Shown piece by piece: positions 58,129 through 64,000 of a stretch of DNA of 64,000 nt. The notes below the pieces were generated by a model. That model did not search any database and was not told the DNA's origin. It saw only the letters and a list, made by a program, of their open reading frames with translations. The translations under genes and the position numbers were made by a program. How positions within the stretch are numbered: position 1 is the first letter of the stretch; each line of letters opens with the position of its first letter. The stretch is from C-114 sp963745405. GTDB taxonomy: Bacteria; Chloroflexota; Limnocylindria; Limnocylindrales; CSP1-4. The DNA lies in the NCBI GenBank assembly GCA_963745405.1, contig CAVUWY010000002.1:930001-994000 (forward strand), given 5' to 3'.

Positions 58129-58158
58129 ATACTACCACGGGTAGTGCAATGGTAGCAA
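58129..58158 (-). promoter_or_regulatory. MazEF-type promoter with overlapping operator palindrome
   Basis: On the minus strand: -35 TTGCTA (58153-58158), 18-base spacer, -10 TAGTAT (58129-58134), then ATG six bases later. A palindrome ACTACC-ACG-GGTAGT at 58131-58145 overlaps the -10 and spacer, and a further GGTAGC half-site at 58151-58156 overlaps the -35. This arrangement suits repression by the ribbon-helix-helix antitoxin. Confidence 0.65.
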
Positions 58159-58164
58159 CTCGGC

Positions 58165-59229
58165 TTAGCCGAACGTGAAGCAGTAGGCCTCGACGCCAGC
58201 GGTGAGGAACTCGATCTCGAAGCGGCGCTCGGCGATCTGCCCCGGCTGGCGGATCAGCTGGTACGTCCGCTGGCCGTCCACCGTGCCGCTGCCGTCGGCC
58301 GCGACGTCCGTCCCGTTCGCATCCCCGACCGGCCGGCCATCGAGGTAGACCCGGAACGGGATGGATGTCCCCTTGGACGCCGGGCCCATGACGAGGTTGA
58401 GATCGCGGGCATGGAACTGAAAGGCGATACGCCCCCCGGGCTCGTTCAGGATGGTGGCGTGCCCGGCGACCGTCCAGTCCCCCGACAGCGCCCAGTAGTT
58501 GAGCGGCAGCCGCCCCGGCGCGACGTAGGTGTCGGGCTCGTTGAAGTGGGCGACGTCCTCCTGGGCGAAGCCGGTGCCCTGTCGATACCCGGTGTACGTC
58601 TCGCCTGACTGCACCGTCCGCCAATCGGCGGACAGCTCGAGACCGACGGGGTCGACCATCACCAGGTCCTGCTCGACGCCCGCGGCTCCGGCGTCGATCA
58701 GCAGCTGCTGGATGACCATCTCGGTCGCGGCGTACTCGCCCTCGCCGAAGTGGTGATAGCGGATCCGTCCGTCGACATCGGCGATATAGACCGCCGGCCA
58801 GAAGTGGTTGCCGAACGCGTTCCAGACGCCGTAGTCGCTGTCGAGCGCGACCGGATAGGGGACGCGGAAGTCGCTGACCGCAGCGCTGACGTTGTCGGCG
58901 TCCTGTTCGAACCTGAACTCCGGCGTGTGCACCCCGACGATAGTCAGACCTGCATCCGCGTACTTGGTCGCCCATGCCCGGACGTACGGGAGCGTGCGCA
59001 GCCAGTTCACGCACGTGTAGGTCCAGAAGTCCACGAGGACGACCCGGCCGCGGAGCCCCTCGGGCGTGAGCGGCGCCGAGTTGAGCCATCCGGTCGCGCC
59101 CTCGAATGAGGCCAGATGACCTTCGACCGGCAGGGCCTGTCGCTCACCCGCCAGGCCATGGACGATCGAGCGGACGAGGCCGGGACGGCCAGTCGGCGAT
59201 GACGGAGGCGTCGCACCGGACGCCGTCAT
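58165..59229 (-). CDS. redoxin/thioredoxin-like protein with single active-site Cys
   Basis: 354 residues. Redoxin domain (about 35-195): GRVVLVDFWTYTCVNWLRTL, TIVGVHTPEFRFEQDADNVS, ALDSDYGVWNAFGNHFWPAV and RIRYHHFGEGEYAATEMVIQ. The usual CxxC is C-V-N-W; this branch often has only the first Cys. The C-terminal part (about 215-354: YRQGTGFAQEDVAHFNEPDT, LNLVMGPASKGTSIPFRVYL) is the beta domain found C-terminally in DipZ-like proteins. No signal peptide. Coupled by ATGA to the upstream dehydrogenase. Confidence 0.83.
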   Translation of the reverse strand: MTASGATPPSSPTGRPGLVRSIVHGLAGERQALPVEGHLASFEGATGWLNSAPLTPEGLRGRVVLVDFWTYTCVNWLRTLPYVRAWATKYADAGLTIVGVHTPEFRFEQDADNVSAAVSDFRVPYPVALDSDYGVWNAFGNHFWPAVYIADVDGRIRYHHFGEGEYAATEMVIQQLLIDAGAAGVEQDLVMVDPVGLELSADWRTVQSGETYTGYRQGTGFAQEDVAHFNEPDTYVAPGRLPLNYWALSGDWTVAGHATILNEPGGRIAFQFHARDLNLVMGPASKGTSIPFRVYLDGRPVGDANGTDVAADGSGTVDGQRTYQLIRQPGQIAERRFEIEFLTAGVEAYCFTFG

Positions 59230-60254
59230 GTGACGTCGCCAACCCGGACCGCCCGCCCCTCACGCCAGCTCAGTGTGCAGGCGAGCGCCAGGCGAAGAGT
59301 CTCGAGCGCCTCGTCGGGCCCGGGCGCCGGCGTGCGACCCGCCCGCAGGTCGTCGAAGAAGGCCACGAGCTCACGCCGGTAGGCGATCTCGAAGCGATCC
59401 GGGAAACTCTCGAAGAGATCGCCCTCCCAGCCGAACCGGCGCAGGTGGGTTGCCGGGGTCTTCTGCGCACCATCGACAACGACCTTGCCGACCGACCCCG
59501 AGACCTCCGTCCTGATGTCGTAGCCCCAGGCGGAGTGGCGCGAGGTCTCGAGGACCCCGAGCGCGCCTGATCGGAAGCGGAGCATCGCGACCGACGTATC
59601 CCAGTCGTCCGCCTCCGAGAAGCGCTCGTCGAAGAGCGTGCTGGCCCAGGCGTGGACCTCTTCGACCTCGCCGACGAGGAACCGGGCCAGGTCCAGGTCG
59701 TGGACGGACATGTCCAGGAACGAGCCGCCCGACGTTCGCAGGAATTCGAGCGATGGGGGGAACGTGTCGCGTCCGTAGGCCCGGAACTGCTCGATGCGCC
59801 CGAGCTCACCGGCGTCGATCAGCTCCTTGGCCCGGACGTAGCCCGGGTCGAACCGACGCTGGAAGCCGATCTGCACCGGCAGGCCCGTCTGCCGCCACAG
59901 CTCGACGATCCGGGCGGTCTCGGCCAGGTCGAGGGCGATCGGCTTCTCGCTCCAGACCGCCTTGCCGGCCCGGAGCGCCGCCTCGATGAGCGCCGCGTGG
60001 GTGCTGGTCGGGGCGACGATCACGACGGCCTCGACGTCCGGGTCGTGGATCGCCTCGGCCGGATCCTCGGTCGCCCGATCCGCGCGGGCGATGCTGCGGC
60101 CTCGTGCCGCTGCCTCGGCACTGGGATCGGCGACGACGGCGACGTGAACGAACGGGATGGCCGCGACGTTACGCAGATGGACCTCGCCCATCCGCCCCGC
60201 GCCCAGGACGGCGACGCCGATATGGTCGGGATCCCGCACCGTGTAGCTCTTCAT
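59226..60254 (-). CDS. Gfo/Idh/MocA-family oxidoreductase (inositol 2-dehydrogenase-like)
   Basis: 342 residues from ATG 60254 (GGAGG five bases upstream). NAD(P)-binding start VAVLGAGRMGEVHLRNVAAI, VVIVAPTSTHAALIEAALRA, the catalytic Lys in VWSEKPIALDLAET, IGFQRRFDPGY, and the substrate-side GGSFLDMSVHDLDLARFLVG with the catalytic Asp-x3-His. This set is typical of myo-inositol dehydrogenases, but other sugars are possible. First gene of a two-gene unit. Confidence 0.88.
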   Translation of the reverse strand: MKSYTVRDPDHIGVAVLGAGRMGEVHLRNVAAIPFVHVAVVADPSAEAAARGRSIARADRATEDPAEAIHDPDVEAVVIVAPTSTHAALIEAALRAGKAVWSEKPIALDLAETARIVELWRQTGLPVQIGFQRRFDPGYVRAKELIDAGELGRIEQFRAYGRDTFPPSLEFLRTSGGSFLDMSVHDLDLARFLVGEVEEVHAWASTLFDERFSEADDWDTSVAMLRFRSGALGVLETSRHSAWGYDIRTEVSGSVGKVVVDGAQKTPATHLRRFGWEGDLFESFPDRFEIAYRRELVAFFDDLRAGRTPAPGPDEALETLRLALACTLSWREGRAVRVGDVT

Positions 60255-60324
60255 CGTGCCTCCGCCGTGCCTGGGCGCCCGCGAGGGCGTTACGCCGCCT
60301 GATCCGCCCGAGCGCGTGAGCGAT

Positions 60325-61125
60325 TCACCGTTCCAGCTCGAAGACCCTGACAGGTCGCGGAAAGCCTCGCAACGTGAGCTCTCGGGAGGAGCGGAAGGTG
60401 AAGCCACGAGCGACGCCGAGGTCGCGGACGAGCTCGGAGACGAGGATGTGGCCGGCCTCGGCGGCCTCGCAGATGCGGCTGGCGAGATTGACGGTCGGGC
60501 CGAACAGGTCGTCATTGTGGTCGACGGGCTCGCCGGCGGCCAGGCCGACCCGCACCCGCAGGTCGGGCGTCGCGCCGGAGGCCGTTCGCGCCTCGAAGCC
60601 GTCCTGGATCGCCAGGGCGCAATCCAGTGCTCCCCCGACGTCATCGAACGAGGCCATGATCCCGTCGCCGGTGTGCTTCACCTCGCGGCCCTGCGCCGCG
60701 ACGAGGGCCCGGCGGATCACGAGGTCGTGCTCCGTGAGGATGCGGAGGTAGGCGGCCTGGCCTACCTCGTTGGCGAGGGCCGTCGAGCCCTTGAGATCGG
60801 TGAAGAGGATCGTGCGGAATGGGTTGTCGACGTCGCCCTCGTCGGCCGGCTGCCGGATGATGCCGAGGAACCTCAGGACGCTGTCCTCCGACACCTCGAT
60901 GATCTCGTTGGCGACGAGGCCGTGCGACTCGCGGTGGACCGCCTGCATCGCGTCCGGGCTCGGCGCCTCCGCCAGGCAGAACGCGGCAGCGTTGACGGCA
61001 TCGAACCAGTACGACAGGAAGCGGACGTCGTAACGGCCCGCGACGCTGAGATCGAGGACGTGGGCTTCGGCCACCTGCTCCGCGGTCAGCCCGGGTAGGT
61101 CGTGCCGATCCATGTAGAGGGCCAG
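60325..61125 (-). CDS. DUF4242 domain fused to class III adenylate/guanylate cyclase, CTG start
   Basis: 266 residues if started at CTG 61125. The N-terminal DUF4242-like domain (LALYMDRHDLPGLTAEQVAE, FLSYWFDAVNAAAFCLAEAP, VHRESHGLVANEIIEV) resembles small nickel-binding SCO4226-type proteins. It is joined to a cyclase domain with metal Asp in FRTILFTDLKGSTALANEVG, HTGDGIMASFDDV, and Asn/Arg catalytic pair in DLFGPTVNLASRICEAAEAG. CTG has GGAGGAG five bases upstream and gives MALYMDRHD, the expected family start; the next ATG (61113) would cut off LALY. A metal- or ligand-controlled nucleotide cyclase is plausible. Confidence 0.82.
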   Translation of the reverse strand: MALYMDRHDLPGLTAEQVAEAHVLDLSVAGRYDVRFLSYWFDAVNAAAFCLAEAPSPDAMQAVHRESHGLVANEIIEVSEDSVLRFLGIIRQPADEGDVDNPFRTILFTDLKGSTALANEVGQAAYLRILTEHDLVIRRALVAAQGREVKHTGDGIMASFDDVGGALDCALAIQDGFEARTASGATPDLRVRVGLAAGEPVDHNDDLFGPTVNLASRICEAAEAGHILVSELVRDLGVARGFTFRSSRELTLRGFPRPVRVFELER

Positions 61126-61303
61126 GGCGTCTCCTCCGATGGGCGCGAAAGGCACCTCGAGAGTACCCGACCGGTCGACCCCGACCCGGTCGATCTCGCC
61201 GCAGAGCCCGCGGCGGCCGCGGCCCGACGAGCCTTCGTCGCGGTGGTTATCGTGAACCACGACCGGGGGCAAGACCCGACGAAGCGCCATGGATCGGAGA
61301 CCG

Positions 61304-61651
61304 ATGCCAGACGACGACCCGATCGACGTCACGATCCCGCCCTCGGGCCCGGGCTGCGTCGAGTGCACCGCCAGCGGTGGCTGGTGGTTCCACCTCCGGC
61401 GCTGCGCCCACTGCGGCCACGTCGGATGCTGCGATTCGTCACCGTCTCAGCACGCGATGCACCACGCAGCCGATGCCCGGCATCGCTACGTCCAGAGCTA
61501 CGAGCCGGACGAGGATTGGTTCTGGGACTTCGTGAGCGAGCAGGCCGGCGAAGGCCCCGCGCTCGCCCCGCCGATCCATCATCCGCTCGATCAGCCGACG
61601 CCGGGACCCGCCGGCCGGGTCCCGGCTGACTGGGAGTCACTGCTCCACTGA
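61304..61651 (+). CDS. UBP-type zinc-finger protein
   Basis: 115 residues from ATG 61304 (GGAG five bases upstream; ATG 61289 possible). The zinc finger PGCVECTASGGWWFHLRRCA, HCGHVGCCDSSPSQHAMHHA, ADARHRYVQSYEPDEDWFWD matches the bacterial UBP-type (ZnF-UBP) small proteins: Cys and His ligands in standard order. In bacteria its role is unknown; it is often next to thiol or redox genes, here a rhodanese. TGATG overlap with the rhodanese gene. Confidence 0.9.
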   Translation: MPDDDPIDVTIPPSGPGCVECTASGGWWFHLRRCAHCGHVGCCDSSPSQHAMHHAADARHRYVQSYEPDEDWFWDFVSEQAGEGPALAPPIHHPLDQPTPGPAGRVPADWESLLH

Positions 61652-62052
61652 TGACCGCGACCATCGACGAGTACCTCGCGGCGGCCCGCGCCCGTCTGGA
61701 CCGCGTGTCACCGGTCGGCGCGCTGGCCGAGCAGGCCGATGGCGCTCTCATCCTCGACACCCGCTGCGCGGAGGCGCGACGCGAAGCGGGGGTCATCCCC
61801 GGCTCGGTCGCCGTGCCGCTGTCGGTCCTCTTCTGGCGGCTCGACCCGACGTCCGGCCACGACGATCCGGCGCTCTCCGAGCGGGAACGCCGGATCATCC
61901 TTGTCTGCGCCGACGGCTACAGTTCGAGCCTGGCGGCCGCGACCCTCCGCGACCTGGGCTTCCCCCGGGCGACCGATCTCGACGGCGGCTTCAACGGCTG
62001 GGTCGCGGCGGGCCTCCCGGTCGTCGACGAGGGCGGCGACGGCGGGGGCTGA
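61651..62052 (+). CDS. rhodanese-like sulfurtransferase
   Basis: 133 residues, single rhodanese domain: GALILDTRCAEARREAGVIP, GSVAVPLSVLFWRLDP, the active-site loop with Cys VCADGYSSSLAAATLRDLGF and DLDGGFNGWVAAGLPV. Transfers sulfane sulfur. The active-site loop is CADGYSS, typical of this small family. Cotranscribed with the zinc-finger gene. Confidence 0.9.
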   Translation: MTATIDEYLAAARARLDRVSPVGALAEQADGALILDTRCAEARREAGVIPGSVAVPLSVLFWRLDPTSGHDDPALSERERRIILVCADGYSSSLAAATLRDLGFPRATDLDGGFNGWVAAGLPVVDEGGDGGG

Positions 62053-62141
62053 CTCCGGCGATCTCCTTCGCGCACACCGGCAGGATCAGCGGTATCGTTG
62101 CGGCTGCAACTATCCGCAGACCCAGCCCAGAGGTTCATCCC

Positions 62142-63083
62142 ATGCGTGCCTTCGCGATCGACGAGTTCGGAGCGGCCGGATCCATCCACGAGCTCCCCGA
62201 CCCCACGCCCGGCGAAGGCCAGGTCCGCGTCCGGGTCGAGGCGGCCTCGATCAACCCGGCCGACGTCGCGATGGCGGCCGGCATGTACAAGGACTTCATG
62301 GAGCACCGGTTTCCCCTCATCGTTGGAAGTGACCTGGGCGGGAAGGTCGACCAGGTCGGCGCGGGGGTCGACGGCCTCCACGTCGGGGATCCCGTCTTCG
62401 GCTCCCACGGCAAGCCGACCGTCGGCGAGGGGACGCACGCCGAGTACGCGATCGCGACGCCGTCGACCCTCGCTCGCCGTCCGGCGGCCATCGCCGCCGA
62501 GTTCGGAGCGGCCATGTCCCTCGCCGGCGCATCGGCCCTCCAGATGGTCGAGACGATCGCGCCCGGGGCGGGCGACGTCGTCGTCGTCATCGGCGCCGGG
62601 GGTGGGATCGGCAGCTTCGCGGTCCAGTTGGTCGCGGCCACCGGCGCGACCACGGTCGGGGTCGCCTCGGCGGGCAACCAGGACTACATCCGGAGCCTCG
62701 GCGCAAGCGAGACGATCGACTACGCCTCGCAGGACGTCGTCGCGACCATCCGAGGGGCCCACCCGGACGGCGTGGCGGCCGTCCTCGACATGGTCGGAGA
62801 CAAGGAGGAGAACGCCCGCCTCGGTCAGCTCATCGGGCCGGGCGGATCCCTCCTGTCGATGCGCGGCGGGGCCGATGCCGAGGCCCTGGCTGCACGCAAC
62901 GTGACCGGCGTCAACGTCCGCACCGAGGTCACGACCGACAAGCTCGAGCGACTCGCCGCGATGGTCGTCGCGGGCACGCTCCGGCGACCGCAGATCGTGT
63001 CGTTCCCGCTCGCCGAGACGGGAACGGCGCTCACTGAGGTCGCGGGCGGGCACGTGCGCGGCAAGCTCGTCATCATCCCCTGA
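62142..63083 (+). CDS. quinone oxidoreductase-like zinc-independent alcohol dehydrogenase family protein
   Basis: 313 residues. MDR superfamily: FAIDEFGAAGSIHELPDPTP, VRVEAASINPADVAMAAGMY, PLIVGSDLGGKVDQVGAGVD, nucleotide loop VVVIGAGGGIGSFAVQLVAA and EVAGGHVRGKLVIIP at the end. It lacks the Cys/His zinc site, so it fits the NADPH:quinone reductase branch. Own promoter: TATCGT at 62093-62098 with AGAGG nine bases before the ATG. Confidence 0.9.
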   Translation: MRAFAIDEFGAAGSIHELPDPTPGEGQVRVRVEAASINPADVAMAAGMYKDFMEHRFPLIVGSDLGGKVDQVGAGVDGLHVGDPVFGSHGKPTVGEGTHAEYAIATPSTLARRPAAIAAEFGAAMSLAGASALQMVETIAPGAGDVVVVIGAGGGIGSFAVQLVAATGATTVGVASAGNQDYIRSLGASETIDYASQDVVATIRGAHPDGVAAVLDMVGDKEENARLGQLIGPGGSLLSMRGGADAEALAARNVTGVNVRTEVTTDKLERLAAMVVAGTLRRPQIVSFPLAETGTALTEVAGGHVRGKLVIIP

Positions 63084-63119
63084 CCGATCCGTACGGCTCG
63101 GGGGGAGCCGGCCGGTGCG

Positions 63120-63620
63120 TCAGGCGGCGGCGGCCTCGGCGATAAGCTCGGAGAGCCGGTCGTACGAGTCGAGCGCGCCGTGGATCATGCCGACGGCGAG
63201 GGCGCCCTCGAGGTCCTCGATCGATGGGAAGCGGCTCCGGGCGGTCACCTTCGTCCGGGCGCCGAGGTCTTCGAGGACCATCGTCTCGATGGCCGGCCGG
63301 TCGTCGAAGCCCGGCACGTCGAAGTAGGAAGTCCGGACGACCCGCTCAGGCGGGACGACCTCGAGGTACTCGCCACGGAAGGGGGCGTCCTCGCCGCCGG
63401 TCGTGTGGTTGATCCAGCGCCAGCGGCCGCCCGGTCGGACGTCCATCTCCTCGACCGTCGTCGTGTAACCCTGGGGTCCCCACCACCGGGTGACGAGCGC
63501 GGGGTCGTTCATGACCTTCCAGACGAGCTCGCGAGGCGCCTCGAAGATGCGCTCCATGACGAGATCCTGGCCGTCGACATAGGCCGTCGTCCGTTCGTTG
63601 CCGAGCTGCTCGATAGTCAT
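63120..63620 (-). CDS. AHSA1-type SRPBCC protein
   Basis: 166 residues from ATG 63620 (AAGGAG eight bases upstream). AHSA1/START-like fold: MERIFEAPRELVWKVMNDPA, LVTRWWGPQGYTTTVEEMDV, RPGGRWRWINHTTGGEDAPF, RVVRTSYFDVPGFDDRPAIE. Commonly encoded just after an ArsR regulator, as here, and thought to bind hydrophobic ligands. It lies 28 bases downstream of the ArsR gene on the same strand. Confidence 0.9.
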   Translation of the reverse strand: MTIEQLGNERTTAYVDGQDLVMERIFEAPRELVWKVMNDPALVTRWWGPQGYTTTVEEMDVRPGGRWRWINHTTGGEDAPFRGEYLEVVPPERVVRTSYFDVPGFDDRPAIETMVLEDLGARTKVTARSRFPSIEDLEGALAVGMIHGALDSYDRLSELIAEAAAA

Positions 63621-63648
63621 CGTCGGTGCTCCTTCCTCGATCGCCCGA

Positions 63649-64000
63649 TCAGGTGGTCGGATCGTCATCGTCCCGCTCCATCGCCTGGAGCTCGCGGAGG
63701 TAGTCGTCGAGACGATCGAAGCTCGCCTCCCAGAACCGCCGGTACTGGCCGACCCAGTCGGCAACGTCGCGCAGCGGTTCCGGCCTCAGCCGGCAGGGGC
63801 GCCACTGGGCCTGACGGCCCTGCTCGACGAGGCCCGACCGCTGGAGGACCTTGAGGTGCTTCGAGATCGCCGGCAGGCTCAGATCGAACGGAGCGGCAAG
63901 CTCGCCGACGGTCGCCTCGCCGCTGCTGAGCCGGGCGAGGATCGCCCGCCGGGTCGGGTCGGCGAGGGCCGAGAAGGTCGCACTCAGGGGGTCGGGCCGC
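63649..64000 (-). CDS. ArsR-family regulator, 5' end outside the window
   Basis: Visible 116 residues: PLSATFSALADPTRRAILAR, LSSGEATVGELAAPFDLSLP, AISKHLKVLQRSGLVEQGRQ, then QWRPCRLRPEPLRDVADWVG and QYRRFWEASFDRLDDYLREL. Winged-helix repressor of the kind that precedes AHSA1 genes; a helical C-terminus of about 35 residues. The start lies beyond 64000. Stop at 63649-63651. Confidence 0.9.
   Translation of the reverse strand, partial: RPDPLSATFSALADPTRRAILARLSSGEATVGELAAPFDLSLPAISKHLKVLQRSGLVEQGRQAQWRPCRLRPEPLRDVADWVGQYRRFWEASFDRLDDYLRELQAMERDDDDPTT

Noticed and set aside
1..64000. CRISPR arrays, insertion sequences, prophage or rRNA
   Set aside because: I found no regularly spaced repeats, transposase, integrase, phage structural gene or rRNA sequence anywhere in the window.

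Overview
This is a 64-kb, very GC-rich chromosomal window (G/C dominates third codon positions) with dense operons in which neighbouring genes usually overlap by ATGA, GTGA or TGATG. It holds about 70 protein genes, one tRNA-Thr(CGT) with encoded CCA, no rRNA, no CRISPR array and no insertion sequence. The gene types (TadE/TadG-like pilus genes, glucosylglycerate genes, GH130, class III cyclase fusions, small stress membrane proteins) together with many leaderless-looking promoters suggest a high-GC free-living bacterium. A Chloroflexota lineage such as Limnocylindria is my best guess, but that is inference because no marker gene here settles it.

Layout. 1-7.2 kb: a partial ferredoxin, a two-component system, an ApbE/ferric-reductase-like redox module, then MOSC, VOC and peroxiredoxin genes. 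7.3-12 kb: a leucine-catabolism-like group (enoyl-CoA hydratase, HMG-CoA lyase) containing a biotin carboxylase/biotin carrier fused to an N-terminal excisionase-type helix-turn-helix. 12-16.5 kb: HNH nuclease, CCA-adding enzyme, TPR protein, GalE and a DNA-ligase-like protein that has lost its catalytic lysine. 16.5-21.2 kb: a compatible-solute cluster for glucosylglycerate (GT, Usp-Usp-GpgS fusion, glycerate kinase). 21.2-25.2 kb: Phd/PIN toxin-antitoxin, endonuclease III and a second two-component system. 25.7-28.8 kb: two TadE-like proteins and a TadG-like protein. 29-36.7 kb: HD protein, small stress proteins, a GT4, a frameshifted glycogen debranching enzyme and membrane proteins of unknown role. 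36.8-40.4 kb: a second ApbE/ferric-reductase module extended by a NuoF-like flavoprotein and a 3Fe-4S ferredoxin. 40.4-44.6 kb: small membrane stress genes, a decayed PadR gene, an XRE regulator and gene fragments; two copies of a 40-bp promoter-like block lie here. 44.7-50 kb: lipoprotein, two divergent cyclase-domain genes (one a cyclase/beta-propeller/solute-binding fusion broken by two frameshifts) and a cold-shock protein. 50-54 kb: glycosyltransferase, (alpha/alpha)6 protein, GH130 and a methyltransferase. 54-57.3 kb: an ArsR-controlled sulfur-relay operon (SQR-like, two TusA, two DsrE). 57.4-64 kb: tRNA-Thr, MazEF, redoxin/dehydrogenase, a DUF4242-cyclase that appears to start at CTG, UBP zinc finger, rhodanese, quinone reductase, and an AHSA1/ArsR pair cut by the window end.

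The most unusual items are the HTH-biotin carboxylase fusion, the pseudo-ligase, the two redox modules around ApbE, likely CTG start codons, the recurrent -10-next-to-start geometry, the duplicated 40-bp promoter block, and the cyclase/propeller/solute-binding protein. Several genes carry single-base frameshifts; raw reads are needed to tell real decay from assembly error.
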